From DASYYE01 sp035946955 (GTDB lineage: Bacteria > Actinomycetota > Actinomycetes > Streptosporangiales > Streptosporangiaceae): DNA of 26,577 bases. Numbering within the stretch: the stretch's first letter is position 1; the number at the start of each line of letters is the position of its first letter. The translations under genes were made by a program, and so were the position numbers. A model generated the notes under the pieces. It had not been told where the DNA came from. It made no database searches and was given only the letters and a program-made list of their open reading frames with translations. Shown in pieces: positions 1 through 7,505 of this stretch. The DNA lies in assembly GCA_035946955.1 (NCBI GenBank), contig DASYYE010000056.1, positions 1 through 26,577 of the forward strand. Reading direction: 5' to 3'.

Positions 1-201
1 GTCGACCACCCGGTTCGCCGGCTGGTCGGTGCCGGGCTGCTCCGCGGCGAGCAGGGCACGGTCGATCCCGTACTTTGCCATCAGCTCGGCGGCCTTGGCG
101 GTCAGCGCCTGTGCCTCAGCCGGGGTCACCCCCGCTGACTCGGCCTTGGCGAGCAGCTTGCGCACCCGGTCGAGCAGGCCGCCAGCGGCTTGTGTGGTCA
201 C
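1..201 (-). CDS. DUF2786 domain protein, N-terminal fragment (cut by window edge)
   Basis: Reading the minus strand from a GTG at 201 gives 67 codons without a stop to the window edge. The peptide contains RVRKLLAKAES followed by an Ala/Glu-rich helix and ELMAKYGID. This matches the DUF2786 signature of a charged KLLxLAES helix and a second helix ending in LMAKYGI. The start is set by a strong GGAGGAGG Shine-Dalgarno at 209-216, about 8 bases upstream. The family is widespread in actinobacteria and phages and has no settled function. The gene is divergent from rpe and shares a 145-bp intergenic region with it. The rest of the protein is outside the window, so any C-terminal domain is unknown. 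Confidence 0.75.
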   Translation of the reverse strand, partial: MTTQAAGGLLDRVRKLLAKAESAGVTPAEAQALTAKAAELMAKYGIDRALLAAEQPGTDQPANRVVD

Positions 202-346
202 CAGTGTTCCTCCTCCAGGGAACCCGTATATCGAACACAGTGACGAACACTAGCGGGGGAGGAGGACATTTCCTCGCACCTGCTGCTCACGCCCTTGCCC
301 ACGGGCCGCACTCTAGCGCCTGGCCGCACCATTTAGACTCAGGTCC
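202..346. promoter_or_regulatory. Divergent promoter region between DUF2786 gene and rpe
   Basis: A direct repeat CGAACAC occurs at 232-238 and 244-250, 12 bases apart. On the minus strand TATACG (230-225) could serve as a -10 element for the DUF2786 gene. For rpe, TAGACT at 334-339 stands 7 bases before the ATG. No convincing -35 box was found on either side. The direct repeat could be an operator; its half-site resembles the CGAAC half of actinobacterial SOS boxes, but the halves are direct rather than inverted. Confidence 0.4.
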
Positions 347-347
347 A
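334..347 (+). promoter_or_regulatory. Putative leaderless -10 element of rpe
   Basis: TAGACT (334-339) fits the actinobacterial TANNNT -10 hexamer and is followed by exactly 7 bases and then the rpe ATG. No purine-rich Shine-Dalgarno precedes the start. This spacing would put the transcription start at or next to the A of ATG. The same arrangement occurs at three other genes in this window. Confidence 0.5.
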
Positions 348-1030
348 TGCCCGTCCAGATGGCGCCGAGCATCCTTTCTGCCGACTTCGCCCGGCTGGCC
401 GACGAAGCCGCAGCGGTCTCCCGGGTGGCGGACTGGCTGCACGTGGACGTCATGGACAACCATTTCGTGCCCAACCTCACGATCGGCCTCCCGGTGGTCG
501 AGGCGCTGCTCAAGCACACCGGGCTCCCCCTGGACTGCCACCTGATGATCTCCGATCCCGACCGGTGGGCGCCCCCCTACGCCGAAGCTGGCGCCCGCAA
601 CGTCACCATCCATGCGGAAGCCGCCGGGGCCCCGGTGCGGACGCTGCGTGCGATCCGCGCCACCGGGGCGCGGGCTGGGCTCGCCATCAACCCGGGCACC
701 CCGGTCGAGCCGTGCGAGGACCTGCTCCCCGAGGTCGACATGCTGCTGCTGATGACCGTCGAGCCGGGATTTGGCGGCCAGCCGTTCCTCGACATGGTGC
801 TGCCGAAGCTGCGGCGTGCCCGGGACATGGTCGCCCGGTACGGCAGCAGTGTCTGGCTGCAGGTGGACGGCGGGGTGAGCCAGCAGACCATCGAGCGGTG
901 CGCGGAGGCGGGCGCGGACGTGTTCGTCGCGGGCTCGGCTGTCTACGGCGCGGACGACCCGGCCGCGGCCGTCCAGGCGCTGCGAGCCCAGGCCGAGCGG
1001 GCCACCGCCGGGGCCCCCTGGCACTGCTGA
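347..1030 (+). CDS. rpe: Ribulose-phosphate 3-epimerase
   Basis: The enzyme interconverts D-ribulose 5-phosphate and D-xylulose 5-phosphate in the pentose phosphate pathway (cytosolic TIM barrel, metal dependent). The 227-aa length is typical. The N-terminus MPVQMAPSILSADFARL is characteristic. The four expected metal ligands are visible: His32 and Asp34 (HVDVMD), His65 (DCHLMI) and Asp174 (VDGGV). MTVEPGFGGQ is the conserved loop over the active site. The ATG at 347 is preferred to the internal ATG at 359 because it gives the full family N-terminus and lies 7 bases after a TANNNT box. Ribulose 5-phosphate is also the substrate of the DHBP synthase half of RibBA encoded downstream, so the neighbourhood is metabolically coherent. 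The riboswitch between them implies separate control of the rib genes. Confidence 0.95.
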   Translation: MPVQMAPSILSADFARLADEAAAVSRVADWLHVDVMDNHFVPNLTIGLPVVEALLKHTGLPLDCHLMISDPDRWAPPYAEAGARNVTIHAEAAGAPVRTLRAIRATGARAGLAINPGTPVEPCEDLLPEVDMLLLMTVEPGFGGQPFLDMVLPKLRRARDMVARYGSSVWLQVDGGVSQQTIERCAEAGADVFVAGSAVYGADDPAAAVQALRAQAERATAGAPWHC

Positions 1031-1101
1031 CCGCTGCCGCGCCGCCACTGCCGCCGGCCTCCCGGAATGCCACTTATGGCACACTGGTTAGTGGAGTCGA
1101 A

Positions 1102-1247
1102 GCGTGCTCCGGGGTCGGTGAAAATCCGAGCCGGCGGTGACAGTCCGCGACCCGGCCGACATTGTTGTGGCAGGTCCACAGCATCGGCTGGCTGACCCGG
1201 TGGAATCCCGGGACCGACGGTGAAAGCCCGGATGGGAGGAAGCACGC
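1102..1247 (+). ncRNA. FMN riboswitch (RFN element)
   Basis: The conserved RFN blocks occur in order: CTCCGGGGTCGGTGAAA near the 5' end, then CCGGCGGTGACAGTCCGCGA, a variable arm, GGTGGAATCCCGGGACCGACGG, and AAAGCCCGGATGGGAGGAAG. The closing helix P1 is perfect, with GCGTGCT (1102-1108) pairing to AGCACGC (1241-1247). It lies in the 310-bp gap between rpe and ribE. FMN binding is known to lower expression of riboflavin genes in this family. A short dyad TGCCA-CTTA-TGGCA just upstream (about 1068-1081) and a weak TTAGTG (1088-1093) could belong to its promoter, but I could not confirm a -35. Confidence 0.96.
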
Positions 1248-1302
1248 GCGCGGCGGGGCACTGTGTGCCCGGTCGCGTCCTGGCGCATCCGCGCACCCCG
1301 GA

Positions 1303-1321
1303 GCCGTTTGGGACAAACGGC
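1303..1321 (+). promoter_or_regulatory. Expression-platform hairpin before ribE Shine-Dalgarno
   Basis: GCCGTTTG (1303-1310) pairs perfectly with CAAACGGC (1314-1321) around a GGA loop, an 8-bp stem. The ribE Shine-Dalgarno GAGGAGG begins only 3 bases downstream (1324-1330). There is no T-tract, so an intrinsic terminator is unlikely. The position suggests control at translation initiation or at RNA folding between the FMN aptamer and the ribosome binding site. I did not find an obvious anti-Shine-Dalgarno strand. Confidence 0.45.
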
Positions 1322-1340
1322 CTGAGGAGGCAAGCGACGG

Positions 1341-1976
1341 ATGTTCACCGGAATCGTGGAAGAACTCGGCGAGGTCGTGGCGGTCGACCGCCTCGCGGAG
1401 GCCGCCCGGGTGACCGTGCGTGGCGGCGCGGTCGTGGCCGGTGCGGCCCGCGGCGACTCCATCGCGGTCAACGGTGTCTGCCTCACCGTCACCAGCACCG
1501 ATGGCGAAGACTTCACCGCTGACGTCATGGCCGAGACGCTACGGCGCACCACGCTCGGCACGCTGGCCCCGGGCTCACGCGTCAACCTGGAACGTCCCCT
1601 GCTGCCCACCGGCCGTCTCGGCGGTCACCTGGTCCAAGGCCACGTGGACGGCGTGGGCACGGTCGTGTCCCGCAACCCGGCCGAGCATTGGGACGTGGTG
1701 CGGGTCGCGATCCCACCCGCGCTGGGCCGCTACCTCGTGGAGAAGGGCTCGGTGGCGGTGGACGGAGTCAGTCTGACCGTCTCCGTGCTGGGGGAGGGGG
1801 AGCCGCCAGGTGATGGCGGGGACGGACAGCCCTGGTTCGAAGTGAGCCTGATCCCGGCCACCCTGGCGGCGACCACGCTTGGCCAGGCCCAGCCGGGCAC
1901 GTATGTGAACCTGGAAGTTGACGTGATCGGGAAGTACGTGGAACGGATGCTGCGCGACTTGGCGGTGCGGCCATGA
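1341..1976 (+). CDS. ribE: Riboflavin synthase, alpha subunit
   Basis: The enzyme dismutates two 6,7-dimethyl-8-ribityllumazines to riboflavin and a pyrimidinedione. The protein has 211 aa and two tandem lumazine-binding (RiboSyn) barrels. It shows the invariant N-terminus MFTGIVEELG, NGVCLTVT and ETLRRTTLG in the first repeat, and GHLVQGHVDGVG leading into the second, which carries VDGVSLTV and IPATLAATTLG. The C-terminal VNLEVDVIGKYVERM helix mediates trimerisation in the family. An acidic, glycine-rich insertion (GEGEPPGDGGDGQP, around residues 152-165) expands a loop of the second barrel. The start has a GAGGAGG Shine-Dalgarno 10 bases upstream and lies directly under the FMN riboswitch. 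Its 3' end overlaps ribBA by 4 bases. Some databases name this gene ribC. Confidence 0.95.
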   Translation: MFTGIVEELGEVVAVDRLAEAARVTVRGGAVVAGAARGDSIAVNGVCLTVTSTDGEDFTADVMAETLRRTTLGTLAPGSRVNLERPLLPTGRLGGHLVQGHVDGVGTVVSRNPAEHWDVVRVAIPPALGRYLVEKGSVAVDGVSLTVSVLGEGEPPGDGGDGQPWFEVSLIPATLAATTLGQAQPGTYVNLEVDVIGKYVERMLRDLAVRP

Positions 1977-3265
1977 CCGCCCTGGACGCCCGGCCCAGCA
2001 AGGATGACGCCGACGCCCTGGACTCAGTGGAACGGGCCATCGCTGACATCGCGGCTGGCCGGCCTGTGGTCGTCGTGGACGACGCGAACCGGGAGAACGA
2101 GGGCGACATCATCATTGCCGCCAACAAGATGACGCCCGAGTTGATGGCGTTCATGATCCGGTACACCAGTGGTGTCATCTGCGTGCCGCTGCCAGGGGAG
2201 ACCCTCGACCGGCTCCAGTTGCCGCTCATGACCGCGCGCAACACCGAACGGATGCGCACGGCCTTCACCGTCAGCGTGGATGCGCGCGACGGCATCACCA
2301 CGGGGATCTCCGCAGCCGACCGGGCGCGCACGGTCAAGGTGCTGGTGGACTCCGCCACCGAGCCGTTCGAGCTCGTCCGGCCCGGCCACATCTTCCCGCT
2401 GCGCTACACCGAAGGCGGGGTGCTGCGCCGCCCAGGACACACCGAGGCAGCGGTCGACCTCGCCCGGCTCGCCGGGCTGACGCCCGCCGGAGTCCTTGCG
2501 GAGGTCATCAACGACGACGGGACCATGGCGCGCAGCCCCGCGTTGCGGGGCTTCGCGGACGCCCATGGGCTCGCCCTGATCTCCATCGCCCAGCTCATCG
2601 CCTACCGGCGGCGCACCGAACGCATGGTCAACAGGCTGGTCGAGACCAGGCTGCCAAACGCATACGGCCAGTGGCGGGCACTCGGGTACCTGAACTCCGT
2701 AGACGGCACCGAGCACATTGCACTGGTGCTCGGCGACGTAGCGGGAGGCGAGGACGTGCTCGCCCGCGTCCATTCCGAATGCCTGACCGGTGACGTGCTC
2801 GGCTCCCGGCGCTGCGACTGCGGTGCCCAGCTGGACGCGGCCATGGCAGCGATCGCGGCCCAGGGCCGTGGTGTCGTCATCTACCTGCGTGGCCACGAGG
2901 GCCGCGGCATCGGCCTGCTCAGCAAACTCCGTGCCTACCAGCTGCAGGACGGCGGGGCAGACACCGTGGACGCCAACCTGGAGCTCGGCCTGCCCGCCGA
3001 CGCCCGTGACTACTCCATCGGCGCACAGATACTCGCTGACCTCGGGGTGCGTTCCGTGCGCCTGCTCACCAACAACCCGGCGAAGGTGAGCGGGCTGTCC
3101 GCCTTCGGGGTTGAGGTGGCCGACCGGGTCGCGCTGCCGGTCACCCCCACACAGGAGAACCTGCGCTATCTCATCGCCAAACGGGATCGGCTCGGGCACC
3201 AGATCGACGGGTTGCCCACATTGGACGGGCTGACCGTCCCCCGGCCCAGTGTGGAGGCTGGGTGA
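1973..3265 (+). CDS. ribBA: Bifunctional DHBP synthase / GTP cyclohydrolase II
   Basis: A 430-aa fusion supplies both branches of riboflavin synthesis. The N-terminal DHBP synthase (about residues 15-215) makes 3,4-dihydroxy-2-butanone 4-phosphate from ribulose 5-phosphate. It shows DDANRENEGDI from residue 36, DARDGITTGISAADR, GHIFPLR and GHTEAAVDLARLAG. The C-terminal GTP cyclohydrolase II (about 220-420) has the zinc site HSECLTGDVLGSRRCDCG from about residue 267, RGHEGRGIGL and LLTNNPAKV. Both domains look complete. The ATG overlaps the ribE stop as ATGA, so translation is probably coupled. ribD, which acts between the GTP branch and lumazine synthase, is not in this operon and must lie elsewhere. 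Confidence 0.96.
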   Translation: MTALDARPSKDDADALDSVERAIADIAAGRPVVVVDDANRENEGDIIIAANKMTPELMAFMIRYTSGVICVPLPGETLDRLQLPLMTARNTERMRTAFTVSVDARDGITTGISAADRARTVKVLVDSATEPFELVRPGHIFPLRYTEGGVLRRPGHTEAAVDLARLAGLTPAGVLAEVINDDGTMARSPALRGFADAHGLALISIAQLIAYRRRTERMVNRLVETRLPNAYGQWRALGYLNSVDGTEHIALVLGDVAGGEDVLARVHSECLTGDVLGSRRCDCGAQLDAAMAAIAAQGRGVVIYLRGHEGRGIGLLSKLRAYQLQDGGADTVDANLELGLPADARDYSIGAQILADLGVRSVRLLTNNPAKVSGLSAFGVEVADRVALPVTPTQENLRYLIAKRDRLGHQIDGLPTLDGLTVPRPSVEAG

Positions 3266-3738
3266 GCGGCACCGGGCGCCCGGACAGCCGTGCCGTAGAC
3301 GCGGCCGGGCTGACACTGGGCATCGCGGCAACGCGCTGGCACGCCGAGGTCACCGACAGCTTGCTGGACCGGGCCGTGATCGCGGCCACGGCCTGCGGGA
3401 TCAGCGACCCGCTGGTGGTCCGGGTGCCGGGCGCGGTCGAACTGCCCGTGGTCGCCGCTGAGCTCGCTAACCAGTGCGACGCCGTCGTGTGCCTGGGTGC
3501 CGTGGTCCGGGGCGGCACGCCGCACTTCGACTACGTATGCGATGCCCTGACGTATGGCCTGGCGAGGGTGGCACTGGACGCCAGCACCCCTGTGGGCAAC
3601 GGCGTGCTCACCTGTGACACCCTGGAACAGGCTTTGGACCGCTGCGGTCTGGGCCGCAGCGACGAGGACAAGGGATGGGAGGCGGTCGTGGCCGCGCTCG
3701 AGACCGCGCTCGTCCTCCGCTCCCTGCGCCAGCCCTGA
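3262..3738 (+). CDS. ribH: 6,7-dimethyl-8-ribityllumazine synthase
   Basis: The enzyme condenses the RibBA and RibD-branch products to the lumazine used by RibE, usually in an icosahedral or pentameric assembly. The 158-aa protein carries TRWHAEVTDSLLDRA (substrate loop), VPGAVELPVVA, GAVVRGGTPHFDYVC with the catalytic His, and GVLTCDTLEQALDRCG. The GTG start overlaps the ribBA stop as GTGA. The family usually has FGVLT where this protein has GNGVLT, a minor substitution. Product, order and coupling make this the last rib gene of the riboswitch operon. The next gene begins 67 bases later. Confidence 0.95.
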   Translation: MSGTGRPDSRAVDAAGLTLGIAATRWHAEVTDSLLDRAVIAATACGISDPLVVRVPGAVELPVVAAELANQCDAVVCLGAVVRGGTPHFDYVCDALTYGLARVALDASTPVGNGVLTCDTLEQALDRCGLGRSDEDKGWEAVVAALETALVLRSLRQP

Positions 3739-3805
3739 CCCGCTCGCCATGGCCCGCTCCCTGCCACACCACATCTGACCACCCCAGCCATGAAAGGCAT
3801 GCACG

Positions 3806-4681
3806 TTGCTGTCCCTTGTCCTGCCCAAGGGCTCGCTGGAGCGGGCCACCCTCGACCTGTTCGACGCCGCGGACCTGACGGTCCGGCGCTCCTCCGACCG
3901 TGACTACCACGCATCCATCGATGACCCACGCATCGACCGGGTGCGTTTCCTGCGCCCCCAGGAGATCCCGTCCTACCTGGAACGCGGCCTGTTCGACCTG
4001 GGCATCACCGGCCGGGACTGGATCACCGAGACCGGTGCCGAGGTCGCCTCGCTCGGCGAGCTGAAGTACTCCAAGGCCACCTCCGACCCCGTGCGGGTGG
4101 TGCTGGCCGTGCCCGAGCGCTCGCCGTGGCGCTCCGTCGCCGACTTGCCTGAGGGCATCCGGATCTCGACCGAGCTGCCCCAGCTGACCAGCAGGTACCT
4201 GGAGGCCCACGGCGTCAAGGCCATGGTGGTCCCCTCCTATGGTGCGACCGAGGCGAAGGTGCCGGACATCGTCGACGCGATCGTGGACCTCACCGAGACC
4301 GGGTCGTCGCTGCGGCGCAATGGCCTGCGGATCCTGGACACCCTGCTGACCAGCTACACCGAACTCGTCGCCAATGCCGACGCCTATGAGCAGCCCGGCA
4401 AGCGGGCGGCCATGGAGGACATCGCGCTGCTGCTCCGTGGGGCGATCCAGGCGCGCGGCAATGTCCTGCTCAAACTCAACGTGCCCACCGAGCGCCTGCA
4501 GGCGGTCACCCAGATGCTGCCGTCGATGTCCTCGCCCACGATCACCACGCTGGCCCGCGGCGACATGAACGCGGTCGAGACCGTGGTACCCAAGCGCGGT
4601 GTCAACACGCTGATCCCGGCCCTGAAGTCGGCCGGGGCCAGGGACATCCTGGAACTGCCCATCTCCAAGATCGTCGAGTAG
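3806..4681 (+). CDS. hisG: ATP phosphoribosyltransferase
   Basis: This catalyses the first step of histidine synthesis, joining ATP and PRPP. The 291-aa product is the long form that carries its own regulatory domain. MLSLVLPKGSLERATLDLF opens the periplasmic-binding-protein-like catalytic domain. FDLGITGRDWITETGA lies near residue 63 and the PRPP loop DLTETGSSLRRNGL near 160-173. A HisG_C histidine-binding domain occupies about 215-288. The start is unusual: in this frame a TGA stop at 3791-3793 leaves only TTG (3806) or CTG (3809). TTG has an AAGG 9 bases upstream, while the nearby ATG at 3790 is in another frame. In many actinobacteria ribH is followed by hisE then hisG; here hisE is missing and the sequence (RVRFLRPQEIPSYLERGLFD) is unlike the common actinobacterial HisG I remember. 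Confidence 0.93.
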   Translation: MLSLVLPKGSLERATLDLFDAADLTVRRSSDRDYHASIDDPRIDRVRFLRPQEIPSYLERGLFDLGITGRDWITETGAEVASLGELKYSKATSDPVRVVLAVPERSPWRSVADLPEGIRISTELPQLTSRYLEAHGVKAMVVPSYGATEAKVPDIVDAIVDLTETGSSLRRNGLRILDTLLTSYTELVANADAYEQPGKRAAMEDIALLLRGAIQARGNVLLKLNVPTERLQAVTQMLPSMSSPTITTLARGDMNAVETVVPKRGVNTLIPALKSAGARDILELPISKIVE

Positions 4682-4694
4682 CCGCGAGCGGCTA
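4679..4694. terminator. Shared palindrome between convergent hisG and WD40 stops
   Basis: TAGCCGCGAGCGGCTA can fold into a TAGCCG/CGGCTA stem with a CGAG loop. Its left end is the TAG stop of hisG and its right end, read on the other strand, is the TAG stop of the WD40 gene. It could act as a compact bidirectional terminator, although no T-tract follows on either side. Confidence 0.45.
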
Positions 4695-7505
4695 GCCGAG
4701 CCCAGCCGCCCCAGCGTCCAGTTCGATGACGGACAGGCCATCGTCGTCACCGATCGCCAGCAGCAGTCCCGCGGCCGCGAGGGAGCGGACGGCGGTGCGG
4801 CGGCGCGCCGTCAGCACGCACGAGCCCGCGGCCGGGTTCCAGACCCGTACTGTGTCGTCGCCGCCCCCGGAGACCAGCAGTGGCCTGGCTCCGGGACCGG
4901 TGGTGAAAGCCAGCGACGTCACCCAGTGGCTGTGGCCGGTCAGCGGCTCGCTGGCCAGTTCGCCGGTGAGCGGGTCCCATACCCGCACGGCGCGGTCGTC
5001 ACCAGCGGAGGCCAGCACCAGGTTCCCGTCCGGGGCGGAGTTGAAGGCGGTGGACCGGACCGCGCCGACGTGGCCCGTCATGGGTTTGCCCAGCGGCTCG
5101 CCGGTGAGCGGATCCCACACCCGTACGCACCGGTCACCGCCGCTGGAGGCCAGCAGCAGCCTCTCCCCGTCCCCCTTCACGGTGCCGAACGCCACCGCGG
5201 ACACCCAGCCGGTGTGTCCGGTCAGTGGCCCACCTACGGGTGCGCCGGTCTCGGCGTCCCACACCCGCACCGTCTGGTCCTCACTCGCCGACGCCACCAG
5301 CAGCCGCCCGTCGGCGGCGTTGCCGAACGCCACCGAGTAGACCGCGCCGCCGTGCCCGGTCAATGGCGCGCCGACGGCGGCACCGGTGAGCGGGTCCCAC
5401 AGCCGGACGGTCCAGTCGCGGCTGGCCGAGGCCAGCAGCAGCCGTCCGTCCGCGGCCATGCCGAACGCCACCGAGCCGACTGTCTCCTTGTGCCCAGCGA
5501 GCGGCCCGCAGATGAGCGCACCGCTGTGGGCATCGCGGACCTCGGCCGTCCGGTCACCACCGCCGGAGGCCAGCAGCAGCCGCCCGTCATCGCTGGCAGC
5601 CAGCGCCACCGCTGCCACCCAGCCGGTGTGCCGGCCCGCTGACCGGCCCGCTGACCGGCCCGCCGGGGGGAGCCGCAGGGGATCCCACAGCCGGACCGTG
5701 TGGTCGTCGCTGGCCGAGGCCAGCAGCAGCCGCCCCCCACCCGCCTCCCCATCCTCCTTCACGGTGCCGAACGCGACACAGTTGGCGTCACCGCTGTGGC
5801 CGGCCAGTGGCCCGCCCAGCGGCGCACCGGTCTGCGGATCCCACAGCCGCACCGTCTGGTCGGCGCTGGCCGAGGCCAGCAGGAGCCGCTGGCCGTTGGG
5901 GGCAGTGCCGAAACCCACCCCCCACACGCCATCGGTATGACCGGTGAGCGGCCCACCGACCGCGGTGCCAGCCACCGGGTCCCACAGCCGGACGGTGTGG
6001 TCCTCGCTGCTAGAGGCCAGCAGCATCTGTCCCTGGGGGGTCGTGCCGAACGCCACCGACAGGACGCGGTCGGTGTGGCCGGTGAGTGGTTTGCACACGA
6101 GTGTCCCCCGGAGCGGGTCCCATACCCGGACATCGTGGTCCCCGCCTGCGGAGGCCAGCAGCAGCCGTCCGCCCGGGGCTGTGCCGAAGGCCACCGAGAC
6201 CACCCAGTCGCTGTGCCCGGCGAGTGGCTCGCCGATCGCGGTGCCGGTGAGCGGGTCCCATAGCCGGACCACCTCGTCGAAGCCTCCGGAGGCCAGCAGC
6301 AGCCGCCCGTCCGGGGCCATGCCGAACCCCACGGTAAGCACCCAGGCGTCGTGCCCAGTCAGGGGTTCTCCGACAGGCTCCCAGGTCAGCGCATCCCACA
6401 GCCGGACCGTCTTGTCCCTGCTCGCCGAGGCGAGCAGCAACCCCCCCTGAGGCGTGGCGCCCAGCGCCACCGAGATCACCCCGTCCGTGTGGTCCGCCAT
6501 CGGCTCACCGAGCGGGTCGCCGGTGAGTGGGTCCCACCGCCGCACAGTCCCCTCACGACCGCCGGAGAACAGCAGTAGCCGCCCGTCCGGGGCGGTGCCC
6601 ATCGCTACCTCGTTCACCCAGTCCATGTGGCCGGTAAGAGTGAGGAGGCTGTCGTCACGGCGGACCTCCGAGAGCAGGGTCCGGTACCACGGGCGGATGC
6701 CCCCCGTGTCTCGGGTGGCGTCCCCGGCGCCCAGCGCACATGAGGCTTCGGCCAGGTACGCGGCGTTCGCGTGAGGGTCCTTTCCCAGCAGCGGGTGGGC
6801 CCGCTGGTAAGTCCGGCCCGCGTCGCGCCACTGCACACCCGGCAGCCACAGCAGCGGGCCAGCGGTGCGTGGGTCAGTCACGGCCAGGAACCCGGTGTCG
6901 GCCGCCAGTTCCGCCAGCATGCCGGGCCCGGCGGCAGCAGCATGCTGGACGAGGTAGGAGCGCACGTAGGGGTCGGCGGCTGCCCAGTCCCGCCCGTGGG
7001 TGCCCGCAGGCACCGTGGCGAGCAGGGCCCAGGTCACGGCCCGCTCCACAGCGGCCCGGTGCTGGTCCCATTCCCCGTTGCCCGATGGCGCTTCCCACTG
7101 GGCGCTGCGCTGCCCGCGCAGGTAGGCCGCGAGCACGTCACTGCCCAGCCGGTACACCCGCCGGGAGGCCCGCCCGGTGTCATGGGCGAGGAAGCCCGTT
7201 GCCTTGTGCAGCAGCCACCGTACATCGTCGTCGGTCACCCGCTGGTGTTCGGTATCCGAGGTGGCTGTCAGCGCACGGGCAACTGGCACCCACACTCCGG
7301 ACCTTGGCAGGCCGGGCCCTCTGGCCCAAGCCAGCGCCGTCAGCAGCGCACGGGCGGACGGTCCATGCTCGCCCATGGCCACCAAGTCAGCCTCGAATGC
7401 CTGCGGCACACCGCTGGGCGCGCCCTGAGTGCTCTTCCCCACCCGGTCGCCCCACGCCACAAGCCGGCCCACAGCCCCCCCCGGAGCTAGTTTCCGTTGA
7501 TCCAT
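4692..7505 (-). CDS. WD40 double-propeller protein with STAND-like N-terminal region (paralog 1)
   Basis: The product has about 937 aa. Residues from about 290 to the end hold 13 recognisable WD40 repeats, each with an [LTA]GH turn and a V-R-[LV]-W-D end about 45 residues apart. A worn fourteenth (AVRSLAAAGLLLAIGDDDG) makes two seven-bladed propellers plausible. The first 288 residues lack a WD40 pattern. ALLTALAWARG, VTDDDVRWLLHKATGFL, YRLGSDVLAAYLRGQ and AAADPYVRSYLVQHAAAAG resemble the winged-helix and linker region that follows the NTPase in actinobacterial STAND/NACHT-WD40 proteins. No Walker A or B was seen. The role is unknown; a protein-protein scaffold or sensor is likely from the fold. 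The ATG at 7505 is one choice. GTG at 7472 is the start position shared with the paralog. It converges on hisG. Confidence 0.85.
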   Translation of the reverse strand: MDQRKLAPGGAVGRLVAWGDRVGKSTQGAPSGVPQAFEADLVAMGEHGPSARALLTALAWARGPGLPRSGVWVPVARALTATSDTEHQRVTDDDVRWLLHKATGFLAHDTGRASRRVYRLGSDVLAAYLRGQRSAQWEAPSGNGEWDQHRAAVERAVTWALLATVPAGTHGRDWAAADPYVRSYLVQHAAAAGPGMLAELAADTGFLAVTDPRTAGPLLWLPGVQWRDAGRTYQRAHPLLGKDPHANAAYLAEASCALGAGDATRDTGGIRPWYRTLLSEVRRDDSLLTLTGHMDWVNEVAMGTAPDGRLLLFSGGREGTVRRWDPLTGDPLGEPMADHTDGVISVALGATPQGGLLLASASRDKTVRLWDALTWEPVGEPLTGHDAWVLTVGFGMAPDGRLLLASGGFDEVVRLWDPLTGTAIGEPLAGHSDWVVSVAFGTAPGGRLLLASAGGDHDVRVWDPLRGTLVCKPLTGHTDRVLSVAFGTTPQGQMLLASSSEDHTVRLWDPVAGTAVGGPLTGHTDGVWGVGFGTAPNGQRLLLASASADQTVRLWDPQTGAPLGGPLAGHSGDANCVAFGTVKEDGEAGGGRLLLASASDDHTVRLWDPLRLPPAGRSAGRSAGRHTGWVAAVALAASDDGRLLLASGGGDRTAEVRDAHSGALICGPLAGHKETVGSVAFGMAADGRLLLASASRDWTVRLWDPLTGAAVGAPLTGHGGAVYSVAFGNAADGRLLVASASEDQTVRVWDAETGAPVGGPLTGHTGWVSAVAFGTVKGDGERLLLASSGGDRCVRVWDPLTGEPLGKPMTGHVGAVRSTAFNSAPDGNLVLASAGDDRAVRVWDPLTGELASEPLTGHSHWVTSLAFTTGPGARPLLVSGGGDDTVRVWNPAAGSCVLTARRRTAVRSLAAAGLLLAIGDDDGLSVIELDAGAAGLG
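5631..5664 (-). repeat. 12-bp tandem repeat inside WD40 gene 1
   Basis: CCGGCCCGCTGA is present twice exactly (5631-5642, 5643-5654), with a third partial copy CCGGCCCGCC. On the coding strand it adds extra SAGR units at the junction before blade 8, the degenerate blade between the two putative propellers. Paralog 2 has a single SAGR there, so the repeat number has changed since duplication. Confidence 0.8.

Noticed and set aside
287..1084. Minus-strand open frame opposite rpe
   Set aside because: rpe is certain from its catalytic motifs; the antisense frame has shadow-type composition.
7430..7470. GDRVGKST / GDRVGKTS near the N-termini of the two WD40 proteins as a P-loop
   Set aside because: A Walker A motif needs G-x4-GK-[ST]; here only three residues separate the glycines, no hydrophobic strand precedes it, and no Walker B follows. 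At best a relic.
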